Below are positions 1 through 9,386 of a stretch of DNA of 64,000 nucleotides, piece by piece (position 1 is the stretch's first letter; every line of letters begins with the position of its first letter). The stretch is taken from positions 372,001 through 436,000 of the forward strand of contig WOAB01000506.1 of assembly GCA_027886185.1 (NCBI GenBank), written 5' to 3'. The stretch is from Rheum nobile (Eukaryota; Streptophyta; Magnoliopsida; Caryophyllales; Polygonaceae). Under the pieces are notes generated by a model, which worked only from the letters and a program-made list of their open reading frames with translations, did no database searches and was not told the DNA's origin. A program made the translations under genes and the position numbers.

Positions 1-262
1 AAGCATCAACTTGATGACGTCAGCGTGACATCACCTCCCACTTCTTCAATTCAATTCACGCGTCTTCAGCTTGTACGTGGGCTGGGCTCCTTCAATTGGG
101 CCTTTCTTTCCTCCAATTTGGCCCATCACTCACGTGGCTTTTAATTAATTATCAAACTTTGCCCCCACACGCCATGCACATGAATGTGTCTAAATCTACC
201 CGAATGACACCAATAAAACCTCTAATGACTCTTACTTAAGCCCTACAAAGTAGTGCTTATCA
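1..262 (-). repeat. Partial Athila-like LTR (window edge)
   Basis: Bases about 150-262 closely match the end of the Athila-like LTRs at 55200-55305 and 60730-60837, including the shared block from 'cgccatgcac' to 'gtagtgcttatca'. On the minus strand the LTR begins TGATAAGCACTA, so position 262 is a true LTR border. The first 150 bases differ from the other copies, so this is a divergent family member whose other end lies outside the window. It abuts the middle of a CRM-like LTR, which suggests insertion into it. Confidence 0.7.
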
Positions 263-730
263 GGCCCATTAGGTCAACTCTCTAGTATAAATATTCTCTT
301 TTGTCTTCATTTTCAATTACGTCGAAATAGAGATTGTTTTCCAGTCGAGTAATCTCCTGCAAACCCGGGCCCTGACGTCACAAAGTTAACGCGTTCCTAG
401 TCGAACTATCCTGGCGCGTTAACTCGGTTACCAAACTATCCAATCACTTATCCGCAAATCCCGAGACAAGAACTAACCCTAGTTCTTGCCTCCCCACCAA
501 CACTCAAACCCTAATCCACGGCAGCCACCACCCCTTCACCTTCACGACTGCCTCCTTCACCACCACCAATCCGCCGCCGATCTCCCCCATCGCCGCCGGT
601 CACCGTCCGATAGCATCCACAGCCCGCCGAACGCTCCTTCTTCCCTTTCCGACGAGTTGAACGCCCTACTACGCATTCAATCGATCCCGTGACAGCGAAT
701 CGTGGTCTTTCCCCGGACAAGGTCACATCA
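263..730 (+). repeat. 5' LTR (truncated) of CRM-like element A
   Basis: This stretch is nearly identical to 6642-7109, the matching part of the 3' LTR. It contains a TATA box (about 287-295, tataaatatt) and ends GGTCACATCA, the reverse complement of the TGATGTGACC that opens the 3' LTR. The first ~220 bp of the LTR are missing, replaced by the Athila-like LTR to the left. Open frames across this LTR are C-rich composition effects, not genes. Confidence 0.85.
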
Positions 731-732
731 AC

Positions 733-744
733 TGGCATCAGAGC
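733..744 (+). other. Primer binding site, initiator Met tRNA type
   Basis: TGGCATCAGAGC lies two bases after the LTR end and differs by one base from the usual plant TGGTATCAGAGC, which pairs with the 3' end of initiator Met tRNA. It marks the start of minus-strand cDNA synthesis for element A. Confidence 0.75.
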
Positions 745-760
745 TTTCGAATCGCGTACC

Positions 761-2462
761 ATGTCGGGCGAGGATACCACCCAAGAGACTGGCACAGAGA
801 CTGCCGCACAGAAAATGCTCCGCGAGATGCATGCTGCCAACCAAGCATTGGCCGCCCAGTTCATCGAACTCCAGCGTCAGATTGACGCGTACTCTCGCCA
901 GCAGATGATATGCGAGTTGCTTGCTGCCGGCAAAGCCCAAGATGCGCAACTAGCAGAAATGAAGCGGACGTTAGAATAAATCTTAGCTCGCCAGCAACCG
1001 GTCCCGGTCACTACGCTAGCTTCGGATCAAGGTCACCAACAGGCCGCAGAATTGAGCGCCCTAGCCCTGGAAAAGGCGAAGGGTACAGCTGTGATGCTTC
1101 CCTCCATATCGGATCCCGGCCAACGGGAACACATAGCTACATAGAGGGAAAACATTGTTGATCTGCAGCGACGTCGACAACGACGGTCTGCCCAGGTAGT
1201 GATCCGAGAAGAGAATCATGCAGTTGCCGAGGTAGATGCTGACGATGTCACGGTTGACCCTGCAAGCGTCTTTACAGCCGATGATGAGGGCTGTGCGGTC
1301 GGCACTTCCGACCACCATGAGGGCCAGGCATATCGCCTTGACTTGCTCTCTAGACGCATGCTGAGCGTCAAGGAGGGAGCCCTTGCTGACGAACGAGAGA
1401 ACTTGTTTCACGCTAGATGCGGACTTCAAGATGCGCCGCTCAAGGTGATCATTGACGGGGGTTCTTGCTGCCACATTATCAATGAGAAGGTTGGGCGCCA
1501 TTTCAACCTTCCGACTACAACACACCCCACTCCCTATGACCTCCAGTGGATCTCTGAAGGGTCAGATAACACAGTTTCTCGACAGAGTCTTATTTCATTT
1601 TCTATTAGTCCTTACAACGACACTGTGCTACGTGATGTTACCGCTATGGACGCAACCCATCTGCTTTTGGGTCGTCCGTGGCAAACTGATCGTCGCGTGC
1701 TTCACGACGCGTATTTGAACACTTACCTGTTCAAATACCACGGGAGGCGCGTGACTCTCTTATCCATGATCCCACAGAAAATTTTACAGGAACAGGCAGA
1801 ACGACAACGCCAGAAGCCTATTGAGGCCGCCAGAACTCCGCCTACGATGAATCCCGCCCCGAAAAATGCCGGACGACAACTAGGTCGAGTCACCGACCGA
1901 GTTGGAGCACCTGAGGGACACTCGAGGGACAACTCGGCCGGGTCACCGACCGAGTTACGCTACCTGAGGGAAACTCGGCCAGAAACTCGGCCGAGTTCTG
2001 GGCCGAGTCAGGGCACCTGGACACAACTCGGCCCAAACCCGGCCGAGTCCGCTCCCCGGCCTCTGCCTTGGCCTTCTGCCTCTTCTGGGCGATCTTCTGC
2101 GTCTACAGCTGCTTCTGCATCTACCTTGCGGGGCACCTGTGAACCCAGAGTTCTTCTGGCACATCACCGGGACCTCACACCGGCACTTCACGGCAAGTCC
2201 TCTTGTTTCCTTCTTATTCGTCTCCTTTGCGCCACTACTACGGTAGAGCCCGCACTCCCGCCTGCTATTTTGTCTATTTTGCAGGACTTGGAGGACATTC
2301 TGCCAGATGAGCTGCCGCCCGGTCTGCCACCAGCGCATGCTATTGCAGAACATATAGCCTACATTCTCGGCGCTTCTCTGCCGCACCGTGATGCATCTAG
2401 AGCTTCTTCTGTGGCGATATGTGTTACCAGGTTCCGTCAGTTTTCGACGAAGCTGACACCTT
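761..2462 (+). pseudogene. CRM-like element A gag-protease fused to integrase remnant
   Basis: One reading frame runs from ATG 761 to the insertion at 2463, broken by TAA at 977 and TAG at 1142. The first ~130 codons match the Gag N-terminus of element C (52193 onward). The zinc-knuckle part of Gag is missing. From about 1380 the frame encodes a retropepsin-like protease (IDGGSCC near 1453, then LLLGRPW), the DGGS type found in CRM-like elements. A GC-rich linker follows, then the start of the RT segment (ELPPGLPP), then a jump to an integrase tail (FSTKLTP). RT, RNase H and most of integrase are therefore deleted. The frame would continue at 5971 but for the inserted long-LTR element. It cannot make a working Pol; at best it would be mobilised in trans. 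Confidence 0.85.
1875..2055 (+). repeat. CTCGG/CCGAGT-rich linker repeat in element A
   Basis: About ten copies of a short palindrome-like motif (ACTCGGCCGAGT and variants such as CACCGACCGAGTT) lie in frame between protease and RT remnants. No such block is seen at the same place in element B, which has ACCGCG-type repeats instead. It looks like local amplification of a GC-rich motif in a disordered linker. Confidence 0.7.
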
Positions 2463-2595
2463 TGTAACATCCCAGGCCAAGCTACCCCAGCCACCAAGCC
2501 GCCCAGCCACCCAACGGTGCCGGCGCCGGTACTGGTGCCGCCTAGTTGTCCAAGGGCATGCAGCCCACACACCCAACCCTTCCCCCATTTAAATG

Positions 2596-2679
2596 GGTAG
2601 GTTGTTGCCCACGGGGATCGAACCCGTGACCTTTAGATACAAGGGCAATGCCTTACCACTTGTATCACCAATTGCGCTG
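2596..2679 (-). repeat. tRNA-derived SINE-like segment, palindrome left arm
   Basis: On the minus strand it carries a box-B/T-arm sequence (CACGGGTTCGATCCCCGTG, 2610-2628) that forms a perfect tRNA T stem-loop, preceded at a tRNA-like distance by a degenerate box A (GGTGATACAAGTGGTAAGG). Acceptor pairing is not complete, so it is a tRNA-derived repeat and not a tRNA gene. Confidence 0.55.
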
Positions 2680-2760
2680 CAGCACAATTGGTGATACAAA
2701 TGGTAAGGCATTGCCCTTGTATCTAAAGGTCCCGAGTTCGATCCCCGTGGGCAATAACCT
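2680..2760 (+). repeat. tRNA-derived SINE-like segment, palindrome right arm
   Basis: This is the inverted copy of the preceding segment, with box B GAGTTCGATCCCC near 2733-2745. The T stem has decayed slightly relative to the left arm (CCCGAG in place of CACGGG), so the two arms have begun to diverge. Confidence 0.55.
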
Positions 2761-2944
2761 ACCCATTTAAATGGGGGAAGGGTTGGGTGTGTGGGCTGCA
2801 TGCCCTTGGACAACTAGGCGGCACCAGTACCGGCGCCGGCACCGTTGGGTAGCTTGGCCTGGAATGTTACAAAAAAGTATACTTTGAATGAGAGGGACTC
2901 CGACCTTATCGGGCCAGCCATTTCTCTATCCATGGGCCGCAGCC

Positions 2945-3060
2945 CATGTACCCTAACCAAATCCCCATGGCTGGGAGGTTGTTCGCAAGGCTCGAACTTG
3001 AGACCTCATGCTTTAACAAGCGGCTTAACGCCCACTTGTTACCAATTGTGCTGCCCTCGA
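2945..3060 (-). repeat. Third, diverged tRNA-derived SINE-like segment
   Basis: It has the same layout as the palindrome left arm: minus-strand 'gcagcacaattggtaacaag', then a box-B-like 'caagttcgagcc', then a shared ACAACCTCCC tail. It is clearly older than the two palindrome arms. It lies in the interior of the long-LTR element. Confidence 0.5.
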
Positions 3061-3120
3061 AAACATTTCTCAATTTCAAACGAGTAAATGGTGTATAAAA
3101 TCCCAACCCGTTTAAAATTT

Positions 3121-3139
3121 TTTGGCTCTGATACCACAA
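3121..3139 (-). other. Primer binding site of long-LTR element
   Basis: The minus strand reads TGTGGTATCAGAGCCAAA beginning about two bases after the LTR end at 3141. TGGTATCAGAGCC is the standard plant initiator-Met tRNA primer site. This fixes the orientation and shows that the 2.8-kb repeat to the right is a 5' LTR and not a solo LTR. Confidence 0.85.
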
Positions 3140-3140
3140 C

Positions 3141-5970
3141 TGTAACACCCCTAAATCTTAACCCATTTGGAAAGGTATTACTGCCAGTGACCTCGGTTTT
3201 CCTCACCGAAGCCACCCCAGGCTTTACCATTTAAATACCAATCATGAAGCACTTATGATACAAAATCATAATATTATTCATATAAAACATGAGTCCCAGG
3301 ATTACATCCCAATCCCGAATAGGACAAACACAGAGTTTAAACAAAGTACAGCGGAAGTCTTTTAAATATATAACAGAGTAAATAAGTTACAGCGGAAGTC
3401 TTTCTTAAAATATTACAAAAAGGGTTGTGATCGTAATGATCACCTGCCCAAGGCTCTCAACCTGATTAAAAGATAATTATTAAAACATCCAAAACAATCG
3501 TCGTCTTCATAGTCAATCTAGTCTCCTCGGATCTGCAATCTATCTGATGTGCCGAATCGAACGGATGACACCAGCCAACCATGCAAGGGAATAATCGGTT
3601 GGTTAGTCTAAATGAATAGACCATGCAAGGGCACAAAGCAGAAGGTTCTAAGTAGTCGTATTAGGTTAGACTTCTCGTCCCTTGAATAATAGTCGAGTAC
3701 GCTTGTCAACCACCATACTCTACTTGGATATGACAAAAGGTATGCACAAGAGAAGATTCTGGAAGACCGAGTCTTCACAGCAATCAACCCGAAAGAAGAC
3801 TCCAAAGGATTGAGCCTTATAAGAAGTATGAAAAAGTCTGGAACATTTAAAGAATCACAGTATCGCATTCGAGCGATTTAAAAGCTGACTTAGATGTTTC
3901 GGTTCACGACCAACCTCACCGCATACAGCGAATTCAGATTGGAAATAGAACGTACTCTGATCAAAAGTCAAGACGAGCTTTCCTAGCTGCACTATTCCCT
4001 TAGCTGCACTACTCGCTGAAGGTTTATTAATCATGTGCGACAACGGCACTTATCTTATTATATTCCAAAACGCACATCACGTTACAGGCTTTTAAATGTA
4101 TAAACCACCAGTGGAACTATACATCTTGATATGCGTTTCGTCTAGAGTGACGCATACCGGAGGGATGAACTCCCGAGATTTGTGACACCAGCTAAGTGCA
4201 CCACCTCTATACTCGTGTATCAGAGGTTCGGTCATGACCATAAAATGGTATTAGGTGGGGACGAGCCACCTCTCTACATGATTATAAAGAAATGACTGGA
4301 CCTGACAGGGCCCTAGTAACGTTCCTAACTACTAGTGCTAACTAAACAGTTCAAGAACAACAATAGTTCACAACAAATCCACATAAATGCCCTCAAGGCG
4401 ATCATAAATATATATTCATAATAGCGTTGTTCTAACAGATATACAACCTATTATAATATCATATTTTAGTTTTCAAAACAGTTTAAACAAAATTGTTTCC
4501 AGACAAACGCAATAATCATTCCAAATTAATTACTCAATTAAACAACTGATAATTAATGAAAGCATGGAATGATGAGCAAGAGCGAACCGCCACTTGCCTG
4601 GAGTAGATTCGGCGATGAATCTAGACGAGACGATTACGAAAAATATCCTTTCCGAGGATATGGCTTAAGCTTCAGAATAGTCCTAGCAGAAAACGAGTCC
4701 ACACGCGATCCAGCAAATCACGTTCTAACTGACAAATTAATTATATATCAATTAATCTGACTGGACGAATTTAAGGAATTATATTTAATAAGTTTTTATG
4801 ATACTAAATCATAAAAATATTTATTAAATTTTCCTAAGAAAAAATACGGACGAAAGGGAGTCGAAATTATACCGCTCAAATAATTTCGGGTCAAAACTAG
4901 ACTGGACGATTATTGGGCTGCTCGGCCCAACAACAACACAACAAGGAGGGGCCCACTCGCCCACTGTTCATCACCTTCAACCCCCCTCGACTTCGTCTTC
5001 AACATCAACGAGCCGATCGAGCACGAACCAGGGGAGTTCGGCTGGCTTCGGCTGGGGAGGCTCAATGACGCCGGGGAGCAGGCGGCGGCAGGGAGGAGCA
5101 ACACCACGGCGGTGGCTCGGACAGCAGCACCGTGCTGCTGCTCAGCCGTGCTGCCAGCACGGCTGAGCAAGAGCTCGCACAGGGCTCGGCGGAGTGGCGG
5201 GCGCAGAGGTGAAACAGGGGAAACGTCTTCGTCTTCGGCGGGGCTTCGCCGGGGTCTCTTGACGCCGGGGATGGAGCGGCGCCGGTGGGGAGGAATACCA
5301 CGACACCACCGCAGCACTCGGCGGGGGAGAAAAGACGAAGGCGAGGCAAGGGAAGCTTGCGACGCCGAAGGGTCTGAACAAGGGAGATCGAGCACCAGCA
5401 GCGGGTCGGCGAAGCTCGGCGATGGTCTCGGCTCACCGCGGCTCGCACCAGCTCGTCGTCTCGCCTCAGTGGTGTCTCATGCAGACAGCAACAACTCTTC
5501 GGGGGGGGGGGGGTTTGCTTGCCGGCGGGAAGAGAGATAGCCGAGAGGAGAGCTGGGGAGCGATGGTGTGATTGCCACTCGTCCCCCTTCCGATCTGATC
5601 CAAATATAGCCCAAGGAGGAGGGCAGCTCCCCCGACCAATCTCTTGAGCGGTGTGCCCCGATAGCACGTGGCTCGAGGTGGGCATGCTGGGGAGACAACA
5701 GAGAGAGCACGCGGGGAGACAAGGAGGAGTGGGGTTTTAGAATATTAAAATGGGGATGGGCATTTAACCCCGGGAATTATCTGTTTGTCTTCAAACAAAT
5801 ATTCTAAATCCCGAAAATACATCGAATGTATTTTATACCACTCAGGGAATTATTTCGGAGATCATGGATATTTCAGAAAATTCAAACTTCACTGAAAGGG
5901 AAAATAATTAATTAGTGAAGGTTGGAAAAAATTACCCGAATATCCTTACTAAAAATTGAGGGATATTACA
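3141..5970 (-). repeat. 2.83-kb LTR of long-LTR (possibly Tekay/Del-like) family
   Basis: The minus-strand sequence starts TGTAATATCCC and ends GGGGTGTTACA. The end segment (GGTAAAGCCTGGGGTG... CAGTAATACC) matches the ends of the solo LTRs at 23683-26146 and 36794-39137. A TATA-like GGGCTATATTTGG lies near 5602-5614 on the minus strand. Bases 4900-5720 are GC-rich and produce overlapping open frames on both strands; I regard these as composition artefacts in the transcribed LTR. Long LTRs with these ends and a Met primer site suit Tekay/Del chromoviruses, but no pol is attached to prove it. Confidence 0.8.
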
Positions 5971-6485
5971 CCTTTCGAGGTCGTATACGCAAGGAACCCG
6001 CTGACGCCTTTGGACATGACATCATACCCGCTGCAGGACAAGGAGACCATTGCTGCTGGCAAGTTGGCTGTGCACATTCAGGAGCTGCACAAGAGGACAC
6101 ACACACAACTGGAGCGACGTGCGCTGCAGTAGTCAGCCCCAAAGACCAAGGGCAGGCGACGATTGATCTTTGCCCTGGGCGACTTGGTTTGGCTTCACTT
6201 GCGGAAGGAGCGATTTCCTTCCGTCCGTAAGTCTAAGCTCGACCACGGGGTAATGGTCCCTTTAGATTCGTAATAGCAATTGGCAACAACACCTACCGGC
6301 TCGAGCTTCCGAACACGTATGGGGTGCATCCGACATTCAATGTCGCTGACTTGGCACCATATGTTGAACCCGAGCCTGGTGAGCATGAAGCGAGGACGCT
6401 TCACAACCAAGTGGGGGAGGGTGATGTGACCCTGCCCTCCATGTCAGCTACAGAGGAGGAAGTCGCCATGAGACATCCGCCTTGA
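5971..6485 (+). pseudogene. CRM-like element A integrase C-terminus
   Basis: The sequence resumes the split integrase frame (FEVVY.RNPLTPLDM) and aligns along its length with the C-terminal part of element B Pol (33235-33740), including LGDLVWLHLRKERF. Several stops and frameshifts are present, among them a TAG near 6130. The last ~60 bases lie inside the 3' LTR and end at a TGA near 6483. It is the tail of the internally deleted polyprotein. Confidence 0.8.
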
Positions 6486-7109
6486 GACTCCTCTACAGCT
6501 ACATCCATTATGAGATCGATTAAAGAGATTTACTATTTCTGGACATTTCTATAAACAATATTTCTAGTTTTAGTAGCTGCTATTTCTGGGTGGTTGCCAT
6601 TTATGTTAAATGGGCCGCCAGAATTAGTAACTAGAGAGTCTGGCCCATTAGGTCAACTCTCTAGTATAAATATTCTCTTTTGTCTTCATTTTCAATTACG
6701 TCGAAATAGAGTTTGTTTTCTAGTCGAGTAATCTCCTGCAAACCCGGGCCCTACCGTCACAAAGTTAACGCGTTCCTAGTCGAACTATCCTGGCGCGTTA
6801 ACTCGGTTACCGAACTATCCAGTCACTTATCCGCAAATCCCGAGACAAGAACTAACCCTAGTTCTTGCCTCCCCACCAACACTCAAACCCTAATCCACGG
6901 CAGCCACCACCCCTTCACCTTCACGGCTGCCTCCTTCACCACCACCAATCCGCCGCCGATCTCCCCCATCGCCGCCGGTCACCGTCCGATAGCATCCACA
7001 GCCCGCCGAACGCTCCTTCTTCCCTTTCCGGCGAGTTGAACGCCCTACTACGCATTCAATCGATCTCGTGACAGCGAATCGTGGTCTTTCCCCAGACAAG
7101 GTCACATCA
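6422..7109 (+). repeat. 3' LTR of CRM-like element A
   Basis: It begins TGATGTGACC and ends GGTCACATCA, a perfect 10-bp inverted terminal match. A TATA box lies at about 6664-6673. At 688 bp it is shorter than the 823-bp LTR of element C because ~130 bp of the U3 coding overlap is deleted. The next five bases, CGGAC, would be the target duplication. The LTR ends inside the endonuclease gene of a LINE. Confidence 0.9.
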
Positions 7110-7759
7110 CGGACCGAGGCCTCGTCCCATTCCAATCTCCCTTGAAGATTAACTAAGAACCGATCTAGACGCTTGGCAACCCGATTATGGTTCTCTATCA
7201 ATCCACGACTCCACGTGAATCGAGCACCAGTAAAACCCATGTCCACTAAATTCAAACGGTTGATCAAATTTGAGAAAACAGCAGAGTCCACAGAAAGGCC
7301 CCCCGTACCACCATCACGCTCATCTAAGTGGACGATGCAATTAAAATCGCCCCCAATGAACAGAGGTTCCGTAATAGGCGCAACACATGCCTCTAAATCC
7401 TCCTAGAATACATGTCTTTGGATAGGAGTAGGAGGCCCATAGACGACAATTAACTGAAGCCAAGTCATACCATCCTGAATACGAACATGAATAAAGTGCC
7501 TATTCAACTTGATCACCTGCACATTCGTATCTGCCTCATTCCAGAGAAGCCAAATACCTCCAGAGAAACCAATCGCCTCGACCCTCACATTATGCGTATA
7601 ACCCAATCTCTTGCAAGCCTCATCAGCCTCAGCACCAGAGACATGCGGCTCCAACAGAGCAACAATATCAGCGTTGTTCTTGTTCAGAATATACCGACAC
7701 GCTCTAGCAAAACCTTTGCTACCAGCACCTTGCGTATTCCACACAAATATCCTCATCCA
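7110..7759 (-). pseudogene. LINE (L1-type) ORF2 endonuclease fragment
   Basis: The frame starts with MRIFVWNTQGAG at 7759, the normal opening of plant LINE ORF2, and runs through the apurinic endonuclease domain: LLEPHVSG, GGIWLLWN, VVYGPP, GGDFNCIVHLDERDGG and RFTWSRG. A TAG at 7403-7405 replaces a likely Trp codon. The gene stops at 7110 where element A is inserted; reverse transcriptase is absent from the window. ORF1 ends about 36 bases upstream, the usual tight ORF1-ORF2 spacing. Confidence 0.85.
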
Positions 7760-7794
7760 GATAACACGAACAAACAAGGAAGATCCTGACAAAC

Positions 7795-9386
7795 TTATAG
7801 CCTCAAATGGGCACCAATCTGTTCATCCGAATCGGTCTTCTCGATTGTCATATCTCCATTCATGTCATCCAAGTCCACATATGCTGAATTAACAAACACA
7901 TTGTAAGGATCCGACGGCTCCAAGTCTTTCCCTCCACCTTGAGCAGCCATCTCCCGCTGATGTTGAATACGCCCACAGTCAACGTCCATTTGTTGATTCA
8001 TCTGATGCATAATCTGCAAGGTATTAGAATCATTTTCCAAGGCCTCAGTAGCAACTGAAAGGGGTCCTTTCTGCATTATTTTCCCCATAGGCTTAGTAAT
8101 AACGACTTGACCCAGATTTCTATCCTGCACAACATCCGTTTTGGCCCGCTTGACCGAGTGTGTTCCCTTCTTTCTATCATTTCGTGTCTTAGTTGGGCCT
8201 TTCGAAGCATCCACAGTAGATGGGCCGTGATTAGCAGTCTCCCCTTGGCCCCGCTTATTTTCGGCCTGCCTTCCTACTTCATTCCTCTTAGCATTAGTGA
8301 CTTTCTTGGTCAAAGTCGCCGCCTGTATCTTATCCAAAATCACAGAATCTTCAACAATATTCCCTTCAGTTTCCATATTCTCAAGCACAATCCTTTCCAC
8401 CTCAGCATCCATATTCTCCAATTCAGCAAATCTATTTCTGCCCATATTTGAAGCCGGAAAATCCGCATCCTTCTGATTCTCTTTCCTTCGTCGTCGTTTG
8501 TGTTGAACCGTGCTCCAATACCCCAAATCCCGGGCCGGAGTAGCTTTCAACGGGGCAGCCGCCGGTCGGTCCGACTCAGAACTGGACGGATCCCCATTCG
8601 AGGCGTGAGTCGCAGTAGTAAGCGAATGCAACAGACACCTATCTATGAGATGCCCATATAATCCACAATGATAGCAGATCGTTTGAAGCCCCTCGTACTC
8701 CAGAAAAACCTTATCACCGTTCACAATGATCGACCCCAACAAAGGTTTAGATATATCAATCTCCACACATATTCTTGCAAATTTCCCTCGAGCCGCAGTC
8801 AAAGTATTCCGATCGACCCTAACTGGCGATCCAATTGCAGCCGCAATACCATAAAGGACCTGCTCCTCATACAGGATCATAGACATCCCCGTAAGACGAA
8901 CCCAAGCATAGGTGGTTCGAAGAACATCGGATTCTGGTTTGAACAAAGGGTCCCATTGCCTAACAACAATGCAGTCAAAGTACATACATGAAGTCAGACT
9001 CGAGTTCAAAATGGGCAACGAAGTATCCGTTAGGAATGTCCATTAGTGTCATCCTACCCTTGATATTCCACATTTATCGAACACGTCGATCCGTGATAGC
9101 ATGTGAGACGTGGCTTCCCAGCACCTTTATCACCACAGAGTTACTCCAAGCTACATATAGCGAGTGCAACAATGGCTACATGGGGGCTAGCATCCTCACC
9201 ATCCGGATATGAAATCTTGATCTTTCCGGCCTTCCATAACTCATCTTTCGCGAGAGGAGCATGGTATTGTTTTCTCCCTCCAGCAACACGTTCAGCATAA
9301 GTGAGAGGAGGGTCATCTGGGGGTTTATCTGGCGGCAGAGAAGTCACCGGTACAGTCGTCGGAGGCAAGGGAGATGGGAGAGTCAT
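7795..9386 (-). pseudogene. LINE ORF1 (DUF4283 plus zinc knuckle)
   Basis: The protein likely begins at ATG 9386 with a proline-rich start followed by YAERVAGG. A frameshift between about 9140 and 9018 divides it. The main part, 9018-7795, has the DUF4283 core (TYAWVRLTGMSMILYEEQVL, RICVEIDISKPL) and then one CCHC zinc knuckle (CYHCGLYGHLIDRC). A long charged tail with KRRRRK and KRAKTD follows. This is the RNA-binding ORF1 of plant L1-type LINEs, which coats LINE RNA and may carry nuclear signals. The 5' UTR to the right is not clearly bounded. Confidence 0.85.

Larger units (their letters stand above)
2463..2871. repeat. Near-perfect ~0.4-kb palindrome with tRNA-like arms
   Basis: The left arm 2463-2679 and right arm 2680-2871 are reverse complements around GCTGCAGC with almost no spacer. 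The left arm carries about 25 extra bases near 2485-2512. Both ends read TGTAACAT/ATGTTACA. Each arm contains a tRNA-like segment. The RNA or single-stranded DNA would fold into a ~190-bp hairpin. Confidence 0.85.
2463..5970 (-). mobile_element. Long-LTR retroelement derivative inserted in element A integrase
   Basis: The unit has inverted ends TGTAACATCCC and GGGATATTACA and splits the integrase coding sequence of element A between LTP and FEVVYGRNP. Flanks read ...GACACCTT on the left and CCTTTCGAGG on the right, giving a 4-5 bp target duplication (CCTT, perhaps CCTTT with one T lost). On the minus strand it holds a 5' LTR (5970-3141), a primer site (3139-3121), about 250 bp of noncoding interior and a palindrome in place of a normal 3' LTR. 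No gag or pol is present, so it is non-autonomous or heavily deleted. The LTR family matches the two solo LTRs at 23683 and 36794. Confidence 0.75.

Noticed and set aside
486..1161. Pro/His-rich frames in the CRM-like LTR and leader
   Set aside because: The same frames recur in the 3' LTR and sit over promoter and leader sequence; only the Gag frame from 761 is supported.
2596..2760. Functional tRNA gene
   Set aside because: The T arm is good but acceptor and anticodon arms do not pair properly, and the segment lies in an inverted repeat with a diverged third copy, as expected of a SINE-like repeat.
5062..5685. Overlapping open frames of 140-207 codons on both strands
   Set aside because: They lie in the GC-rich part of a retroelement LTR on both strands at once and show no domain; open because of composition.
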